The notes under the pieces are model-generated. The model saw only the letters and a program-made list of their open reading frames with translations. It did no database searches and was not told where the DNA came from. The translations under genes were made by a program, and so were the position numbers. 64,000 nt of DNA from NCBI RefSeq assembly GCF_026262505.1, contig NC_067207.1, positions 32,642,082 to 32,706,081 of the forward strand. The letters run 5' to 3'. This DNA is from Trichomonas vaginalis G3 (Eukaryota; Parabasalia; Trichomonadida; Trichomonadidae). Each line of letters starts with the position of its first letter. Position 1 is the first letter of the stretch. Below are positions 57,491 through 64,000 of this stretch, piece after piece.

Positions 57491-57980
57491 TGCTAGAATC
57501 TTGGAGTTTTCATGCACTACACAAGAGCTCCAAGGTTCCAAGAGTGAATGCTCAATAGCAATTATAGAGATGTACCTTTTCAAAATGACTTTTACTGATT
57601 AAATTTAATCAATAGAAGACATTTTGAAAAGGTACCTCTACAATTAGATATACAAGAGATTCAAAGCTTCATTTCAGATAGATTTGAAACTTTGAAACTC
57701 TTGGTAGATTTTGAGTGAATGCTGACAATCATCTTTGAGAAGGTTTTCTTAAAGAAAACCTTCTCAAAGAGGTTTCTCAGGAGCCCTGAGGCTCCCTTTC
57801 GTAATGATTGGGAGCCTTGGGGATCCTGAGACGAAGAATGGCTTCGCCGAATCTTTGATCAGCAGAGGCCAAATGAAAAGGCCTCTGCTGATGGATTCTC
57901 AGGAGCCCTGAGGCTCCCTTTCGTAATGATTGGGAGCCTTGGGGCTCCTGCAGCAGAGTATCGCTCCGCTCCATTAATTT
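57491..57980. repeat. Hairpin-rich patch 1
   Basis: Several stem-loops in succession: AGAGATGTACCTTTTCAAAATG pairing with CATTTTGAAAAGGTACCTCT (about 57565-57643; arms given in part), CTTTGAGAAGGTTTTC with GAAAACCTTCTCAAAG (57733-57769), and ATCAGCAGAGGCC with GGCCTCTGCTGAT (57859-57893). A ~55-bp GC-rich segment (CAGGAGCCCTGAGGCTCCC) occurs twice, at about 57778 and 57900. No gene. Confidence 0.75.
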
Positions 57981-58379
57981 TTTTTAAAAAAAGTGCCGTG
58001 TGGCAAATTTGTCCTGTTCCCTCCAATTCGGGAACAGAAAAAATAAATTTAGACAGAAAATGCATATCTTTAAAAAATAATATGAAATTTAGCTTTGATA
58101 TTATTATCCGATAAAATATGCATGATAATTACTCCGCAAATAAAATTTAGAAGCAAGTTGTTGACGGTTTTGAGCGGTTTTTAATGGCCACAAGGAAGGA
58201 AGTATCGTTTTATCAGGAAAAGAGGTCTTGAAATGAGTAAAGGACTGATCACCCTTGAAAGGTTCAAACTTGCTTGCGCGCCGCAGTCTTAAAAATGATA
58301 TGTTTCACTTCTGGTCGAAAATTTCAACCTCTATGACAGTTGTTGGTGAACAATTGTGTAGCGGGATGAAATCTGAGTG

Positions 58380-58840
58380 CGGCCTGGGGCTGCAGCATCA
58401 ATCTTCCGGCATCTTTACCGCAATCATCTCTTTAGATTGACACAAGTTGCGAACGAGCAGCTTTCTATGCGGTAAAGATGCCGGTAAAAGAGAGCCGTAG
58501 TGATTCTCTGCTGCAGCGTCAATCTTCCCGGCATCTTTACCGCAATCATCTCTTAGATTGCCCACAAAGTTGCGAACGAGCAGTTTTCTATGCGGTAAAG
58601 ATGCCGGAAAGAGAGAGTCGATGTGAGGTTCTTTTCAATGGCTCCTTGAATGAGACACTGTTCCGCATTGATAACTTGAACGTGGAAGTTTGACCGACAA
58701 GAGTGTATTGTGCACTCCTGTCGGTCGCAGTGTCTCATTCTGGGAGACATTGCCTCTGCATGTCTCCCAGAATGGAACAATGTTCCGCATTGATAACTTG
58801 AACGCGGAAGTTTGACCGACAAGAGTGCATTATCCAATCT
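58380..58840. repeat. Hairpin-rich patch 2
   Basis: CCGGCATCTTTACCGC...GCGGTAAAGATGCCGG occurs as a hairpin twice in tandem (about 58399-58484 and 58529-58609). GAGACACTGTTCC-type and TGTCTCATTCTGGGAGACA stems follow, and CATTGATAACTTGAACG...GAAGTTTGACCGACAAGAG appears twice (58666 and 58788). It is unusually GC-rich for the region. No convincing gene. Confidence 0.75.
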
Positions 58841-59430
58841 TTTTTGTCATATACCCCAACCCACAAAGACAAAACCTTACAAAAAAATATGTAAACTTTG
58901 GTTTTCACTTAATAATGTTTTTTTAATTTTTTGTTCTTTATATAACTTTTTCTTCTACTAAACTATTTTACAGACTCTACTGAGCTATCCTCACATATAT
59001 ACCTGTGACAATAACACATATATACTCCCTTCATATTCTGATCTCATGACATATTACAGCACAAACTATAATTATACAACATACCTCATAAAGTCTGATT
59101 TTACCCCTATCTAAGCGTTCAAAACCTATTTTCCCCGCGTAATCTGATTCTTCTGGCTCTGCTGATTCGATTTCTGCTGTCAGATCGTGAAAATATGCAT
59201 CACACAATGAGATAAACACAAAATACACAACTTAATATTTTCCTTAAAATTGTCAATTCCTCGATCTTGACATATTTATTATTTCCTCCGTTTTCCCTCA
59301 CAAATATATTTAATTTTCTGAATAAGACGTATAATAAAATGAATATCTTAAAAACTAAAATACAAAATTAATGTTGGGTAAAAAAAAAAGAAAAAGAAAA
59401 AAAAAAAAAAAAAAGGTAGTGGGGCTTCCA
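58841..59430. other. Intergenic stretch ending in an A-rich tract
   Basis: No gene. An A-rich tract (59378-59415) precedes a short GC-rich segment with GGCACTTCGTGCC (59430-59442), a small perfect hairpin, near the presumed beginning of the right-hand virus-like element. Confidence 0.4.
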
Positions 59431-59593
59431 GGCACTTCGTGCCCTCTAGCCCTAAGAATTTTGCCCAAGACCCAAGAGGAGGACCGAACCCCAGCCGACC
59501 AGCCGGTGACAAAACCAAAACCGTTGTTATTTACATCATATTAATGATGTCATATAAACATCTGTCAAAAACGCTTTTTAACTTCACTTAAAA

Positions 59594-60480
59594 TGCCACG
59601 TAAGCTACGTAAGAATATACGTAAGAGGAAGGAGCATTGAAAACATCCAATAGTAAAACTGACACCACAACAACAGTTGCAACAACAAATGATGAATGAC
59701 CCCACTATGTTGCAACAAATGTCAAGCAACCCTATGCTTTTAAACCGAGTTATTGGTGCACAGAGTGGAGGTTTAAGAGCGGCACTTTTAGCGAAAATGG
59801 CAGGCTATGGTGGAGCTGCAGACGGAACAGCTTAATAACCCTCAAAGTCAAATGAATTTGAGTTCACTCAAAATCAAATAACAGATGTCCAAAAAGTCAA
59901 ACATAGACATACAGAAACAAATAAGTGAAACGAAAAGAAACTAGAATATGACAGACACACAAAGAACTCAATGAGTTAAACGTAGAGAAAAAGAAGAAAG
60001 AAGAACAACTGAAGAACTAAGTACAGAGGAATATGCGAAAAAAGTGTCAGAAAAAGCAGCAGAGAGTAGCAAAAATGGAACAAGATGTTATAAATTTGAA
60101 AAACCATACTACTCAATATAAAGTACTGAAAGATGAAGAAATAAAACAAAAACCCTGAAGACATATATGGATAGCGATGAGTATAAAAAAGAAGTTGAAG
60201 CAAATGTAAAGGCAGAAAAACTTTTACAGTTGCAAACAAACCGGTAACAGTATGAAAACTTAGCACAAGAAAGTAAAAATAACGACGCAGCCATGCAAAA
60301 GGCAATGAAAAGCGCAGAATATATAAAAAGCTAATAATGACTGGTTAGATGCCCAAGCCAACGCCAAAGCAGCCCAACTTATAGGGTCAATAAGGACAAA
60401 AATACAAGCGGATGAAGACAGTTCAAATGAAGCTTTAATGAATGCTGACTTAAGAATGCTTCGAAGCTCTTCATAGTAAG
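59594..60480 (+). pseudogene. Virus-like element: small basic and helical gene remnants
   Basis: It begins with a basic start 'MPRKLRKNIRKRKEH'. Glutamine-rich helical pieces (QQQLQQQMMNDPTMLQQM) and charged coiled-coil pieces follow in several frames. No family recognised. Broken. Confidence 0.4.
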
Positions 60481-61264
60481 GTGAAACTAGTGAACGACTT
60501 CTCATCTGGAAAGAAACTGAAGTCTGAAGGTTTCGACAAAGAGTTAAAAGAAGTAGCACAAAATATGACGAAAATAACAGATGCAGCAACTAGACAGGCA
60601 GTTCAAAGTGCCTATGACTCCGTTAGAGCAACTGTTGTGGAAAGTCAAGAAAAAGTTACAACAGACCAAAACAGACCTAGTAAATGCTTTCTTAAAAACG
60701 AAAAGTCAGGTAGGACATTATGCTGCAGATGGAACATATGTGCCAGCTGGTGGAACTTATATACCAGCTGGTGGAACTTATATACTAGCTAGTGGAACTT
60801 ATATACCACCAAACTCTCCAAGAGAAGCACCTGCACCAGGACTACCTAAAACATTTACATCGTCACATGGACACAGACACAGGCATGCACAAAAACCAAC
60901 ACAACAACCAACAGTTCAAAATCCAGCACAACAACAACAACCAGAGCAAGGACAACAACCAACACAACAACCACCTCCACAACCAACAATTCAAAATCCA
61001 GCACAACAACCACCTCCACAACCAGCACAAACAGAGCAAGGACATAAAAGAAGTAGAGAACAAGGAAACCAAGAATTCTTAAAAATGCTTAAGAAAAATT
61101 ATGGTTACTCAGATACTCTTGACTTTAGTGACAGATATAAAGAAGCTATTAGAAAGTTCAAGGAAGGAAATACTGACCCGAACCTATTTAGCTTTATGGT
61201 TCAGCACCAAATGGGATATAATTTCAAACCTGGAAAATACAAGCTCGCTAAGGATATGATTTAA
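60481..61264 (+). pseudogene. Virus-like element: protein with GTYIPAG repeats and Q/P-rich linker
   Basis: Contains an amphipathic helical part (FDKELKEVAQNMTKITDAAT), short 'YVPAGGTYIPAGGTYI' repeats and a long linker of QNPAQQPPPQP-type repeats, and ends with a folded-looking 'KMLKKNYGYSDTLDFSDRYK' part. Linker repeats between ordered ends are common in minor virion and scaffold proteins. Broken, about one or two breaks. Unrecognised family. Confidence 0.45.
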
Positions 61265-61388
61265 TAGCATATCATCCAAATGACATGGATGAATTTACTC
61301 CGAGATATTTGATGTCAGAGATAAATGATGATTCAACTATCTTCATGAAACGCGTAAAAATAGAGACGGAACGAAAGAAGAAAGGGTT

Positions 61389-61820
61389 ATGAATGCGGAT
61401 GACTTAAATAGGGAACTTGTTAAAAACGGTCTCGGAATATATGAAATGCCAGCAGATGAGGTACAAGAAACTCCACAGGAAGAAGTTCAGATACAACCAG
61501 ACATGGAAGAAATAGTTCAGCAACAACAGCTAGAAGAGCCAGAAGGAAACAAACAAGTCCCTCCTTTGGAAACTAACTTCACAGAACTAGATGAAGATTT
61601 GGAACAGCCGAAAAATCTTGACCCTCAACAAGAGTATGCGGAGAATATGGAATCTTTCCAAGAGTCTAAGAAAAATTCGGCTGACATAGTAGAAGAATAT
61701 CGAAAAATGTTCGCCGACATACAAAAGACTCCAACATCAGATGAAAATATTCAGCAAAGAATGGAAGAACTGAAAGAAAATGTACGCAAATACAACAATC
61801 CTTTTACTTACGAGCTATAA
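61389..61820 (+). CDS. Virus-like element: acidic Q/E-rich protein, 143 aa
   Basis: A 143-aa open frame, strongly acidic with Q-rich stretches ('IVQQQQLEEPEGNKQVPPLE') and a helical end ('NIQQRMEELKENVRKYNNPF'). It overlaps the start of the next frame. Unrecognised; could be part of a larger scaffold-type gene. Confidence 0.4.
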   Translation: MNADDLNRELVKNGLGIYEMPADEVQETPQEEVQIQPDMEEIVQQQQLEEPEGNKQVPPLETNFTELDEDLEQPKNLDPQQEYAENMESFQESKKNSADIVEEYRKMFADIQKTPTSDENIQQRMEELKENVRKYNNPFTYEL

Positions 61821-62826
61821 CGTTCAATCTTTGGATGAACTCGGTGAAAATAAAAGGTTAAATTTCAACAAAACATATAGAAATGAAACATTGTTTAAAG
61901 TTCATTCAGAACCTAACCAAGATGGAAACAAACCTACTTTTGTTTCTGCAGACTATGGAACTACAATGAGATGGGGTCATAAAGCTAATCCGGATAGGTG
62001 GTTCATAAACTTACAACCTCAATTCCAAGAAGTTGTAGACGCAATGGAAGCGAATGGTGAACCAGATATAGCTGGTATTTTCAGCGCGGCTTTAATGCCA
62101 TTGAAAGATATGAAAAATGCAGATATTTTGGACCAGTATGAAATGAACATGGCTGAAGGAAATATAACACCTGACGTTCTAGAACATTTATCTCAAAGAA
62201 CTACACAGAACCATAGAGATGGTATATTTGGTGAAGAGTTTAGAAAGAAAGTTAGGGAGAGAGAAGGAAGAGAACCTATTGTACATGACCTTGCAAACGA
62301 AAGTTTGCAAAATGTCATAAAAACTTACTTTGCAGACAATGAACAGAGAAGGGATGAATATTTAAGAAAACTCAAATGGACAGTACCAAATGAAATGTTA
62401 GTATTGAAAAACATGTTCCTTGACAAAATAAAACCAACTACAGAAATAAATGACGCAAGACTGGAACATTGGGTAAAAGCTTTCCCATTCACAAAAGATA
62501 TTATTGGTAACATGGAAAGAAAACCAAAATGGCTACAAAAACATATATTTGGAAACGAGCATATTCCATATGGACAAGCTCTGTTTGAAGAGCTTGAACC
62601 GGAAACTCAGGAAAGAGTCATGCAAACAATACGCGAAGACTCAAATACAAACTATAACAAAATCTTTCTAGGATATAGGTTACCTGAGATGGGCGACCAG
62701 AGCCCAAAGGCAAAAAGGACATGGGAAATTTACAACATACTAGGTGAACATGATGCAAAGATGCAACAAAACTCAGTCAGGAAGAAAGTAAAGCTTGGTC
62801 CGAATGGGTTCTATTATGATATATAA
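61780..62826 (+). CDS. Virus-like element: 348-aa protein, unrecognised
   Basis: The longest open frame of this element. The first part is beta-prone ('TFVSADYGTTMRWGHKANPD'), the rest mostly helical with 'KKVREREGREPIVHDLANES' and 'KRTWEIYNILGEHDAKMQQN', ending in a basic tail 'KKVKLGPNGFYYDI'. It lies immediately upstream of the capsid-like region. A minor capsid, portal-like or scaffold role is conceivable, but no motif decides it. Confidence 0.5.
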   Translation: MYANTTILLLTSYNVQSLDELGENKRLNFNKTYRNETLFKVHSEPNQDGNKPTFVSADYGTTMRWGHKANPDRWFINLQPQFQEVVDAMEANGEPDIAGIFSAALMPLKDMKNADILDQYEMNMAEGNITPDVLEHLSQRTTQNHRDGIFGEEFRKKVREREGREPIVHDLANESLQNVIKTYFADNEQRRDEYLRKLKWTVPNEMLVLKNMFLDKIKPTTEINDARLEHWVKAFPFTKDIIGNMERKPKWLQKHIFGNEHIPYGQALFEELEPETQERVMQTIREDSNTNYNKIFLGYRLPEMGDQSPKAKRTWEIYNILGEHDAKMQQNSVRKKVKLGPNGFYYDI

Positions 62827-62853
62827 ATCCAACTATTCTATATTTTTACCCAT

Positions 62854-64000
62854 ATGAAATGTACGCCGTCAGAATATAACGCCAACAGTTTTGGATGCCA
62901 TGAACGGAAATGTTTCGAATGGTATAACGAATGCGACAATGCCATTAGAAGGTCAGAAATAGTTCCTGGAACTTACGAATATACAACTGCTGTTTCTTAT
63001 GGAAACGTAGGTGAGTTTGGAGAAGTTCTTCAACAACAGTAGATATTGCTTGCGACAGGTTTCATATTATTTCTATTGACAACTCATTCTTATACGTGGA
63101 ACAAGACATTGAAATAAAGCCTTCTGCCAAGTTGTCTGACAAGAAAGGTTGCAATGGAATTTTCTATGTCGGATACCAATATGCTCCAGAAAGTTTTCAT
63201 GGATATAAGATATATTCTAACTCTGACTTAGTTCAAACAGTAACATGGGCAAACTATGAATGGTTCGCTTTGAGAAACTCAGTACAACCACAAGCTAGAG
63301 AACAAAAACAGACCAGTATGCAACTATTGAGAAAATAAGAAGACTTGACCCTAACGTTCCAGGAGTTTATGTTAACCTTTCTGAACAAACTGCAGCAGCA
63401 GTAACCAAAGTAAAACTGAAACTTAGAGTTCCTTTGTCATCTTTCCTCATCTTTAGGTTTTTAAGATACTTGCCAAACTGGGCAGGAAAAATTTCTATCG
63501 AACTTACTCCAAGCAAAAATAACTTAGTCATTGCACCAACACAAGACCCATTCACTCTTACAGAAGTAGTGGAACAAATAAAATGTCATTCGCCGACTTT
63601 TGCAAAAACAAAGTTGACTTAGACTTTGGTTTCTCAAACCTCAACACTGAAGTAAACTATTAATTTCAATGCTGCTGGAACTGCTTGGGACCCAGTTAAG
63701 TTCACATGCGAAAAAATTTGAATTGCAAGAGAATAGAAAGCAGACTTGCCGTTTATATGTTGGACCCAGATATTTCAAATGCTTTAGCTGCCAAATATAT
63801 TGCAGTTCCACTTATGTTCCCTATACACCAAATATCTGTCAAAGACTTTGCAGGTGAAGTTGGAAACCCAAAGTGCTGACCCAGGTGCAAGAACAGATAT
63901 TGCTTAACAACTGCAATGAAACATGCAGATACTATGTTTGTACTGTTCAGACGAACTCTAAATGACTATTCTTGTTTCTCCAACCCTGGTATTAAATATC
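62854..64000 (+). pseudogene. Virus-like element: capsid-like gene region, broken, runs off window
   Basis: Coding pieces in several frames. 'GYQYAPESFHGYKIYSNSD' is followed by 'VTWANYEWFALRNS', and then 'LRYLPNWAGKISIELTPS', which has the look of a jelly-roll strand pair of Polinton-like virus major capsid proteins. This is pattern recognition, not proof, and shows no similarity by eye to the 546-aa capsid candidate of Polintons A and B. Broken in many places. Confidence 0.4.

Larger units (their letters stand above)
59430..64000 (+). mobile_element. Second virus-like element (Polinton-like), partial and broken
   Basis: From about 59.4-59.6 kb to the window edge, plus-strand coding pieces differ in style from both the host and Polintons A and B: glutamine- and proline-rich linkers, structural-type proteins and a capsid-like region near 63.0-63.6 kb. 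Base composition is less AT-rich than in the Polintons. The left boundary is not clear: no terminal repeat or target duplication could be set, and the right end is outside. It is heavily broken, with probably more than ten breaks, so older than Polintons A and B. Family placement among Polinton-like viruses is tentative. Confidence 0.5.

Noticed and set aside
57777-58114. Small frames in the GC-rich hairpin patch
   Set aside because: They follow the duplicated hairpin sequence and overlap on both strands. Nothing distinguishes them from chance in structured, GC-richer DNA.
59425-59520. GC-rich segment with a short perfect stem considered as a tRNA or other structured RNA gene
   Set aside because: No cloverleaf, anticodon arm or T-loop consensus could be laid out; only one small hairpin is visible.
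60863-61072. Tryptophan/leucine/cysteine-rich minus-strand frame
   Set aside because: It is the antisense of the Q/P-rich linker repeats, not a membrane protein.

Overview
The window looks like nuclear DNA of a trichomonad, most likely Trichomonas vaginalis or a close relative. It is AT-rich, its few host genes have no visible introns, a gene start carries the trichomonad Inr motif (TCA followed by pyrimidine-rich/AT bases) a few bases upstream, and most of the DNA is Maverick/Polinton virus-like elements, a hallmark of these genomes. Only a handful of genes look like host genes: an S-adenosylmethionine synthetase (51895-53049, minus), an E2F/DP-type winged-helix factor (50548-51306, plus), a SPRY-domain fragment (7834-8454), the tail of a membrane protein (9065-9418) and one small hypothetical gene (55317-55763).

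Layout. (1) 1-7434: right-hand end of Polinton A, running in from outside the window, with packaging ATPase, probable major capsid protein and small genes. A 947-bp miniature element (6463-7409; 14-bp perfect inverted ends, 4-bp ACAC target duplication) sits in its terminal repeat and carries five hairpins in a row. (2) 7435-10813: host spacer. (3) 10820-49679: Polinton B, end to end, with ~380-bp inverted terminal repeats and a perfect 6-bp target duplication GAATTT (10814-10819 and 49680-49685). Without its own insertion it would be about 19 kb, the normal Maverick size. Its genes are protein-primed-type DNA polymerase B, retroviral-type integrase, primase and SF3 helicase, a fibre stalk and a phage-tail-like fibre tip, packaging ATPase, capsid candidate and small amphipathic proteins. 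(4) Nested in Polinton B, 12001-31886: a ~19.9-kb near-palindrome with its own 6-bp target duplication TTCATT. Each arm carries the same set once: a 106-aa acidic protein, a 92-aa coiled-coil protein, a large SF3 helicase, an HNH endonuclease and two short reading frames resembling halves of a KilA-N domain, followed by several kb of short repeats. The arms meet at a ~309-bp asymmetric centre of 86-bp tandem repeats, and each outer end has a GC-rich terminal hairpin. (5) The left arm alone contains a mariner transposon remnant flanked by a 618-bp direct duplication. (6) 49686-59430: host region with E2F-like and SAM synthetase genes, tandem repeats and two more hairpin-rich patches. (7) About 59430-64000: a broken part of a second, unrelated virus-like element that runs off the right edge.

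The most interesting object is the palindromic element. It has replication-type genes but no recognisable integrase, DNA polymerase, packaging ATPase or capsid gene. Its ends begin with AG and its target duplication has the Polinton length. It also shares a ~115-bp repeat family with the surrounding Polinton. I infer, without proof, that it is a hitchhiker or satellite that moves with Polinton machinery and was frozen as a head-to-head dimer. All homology calls here come from reading motifs by eye; no database search was run.
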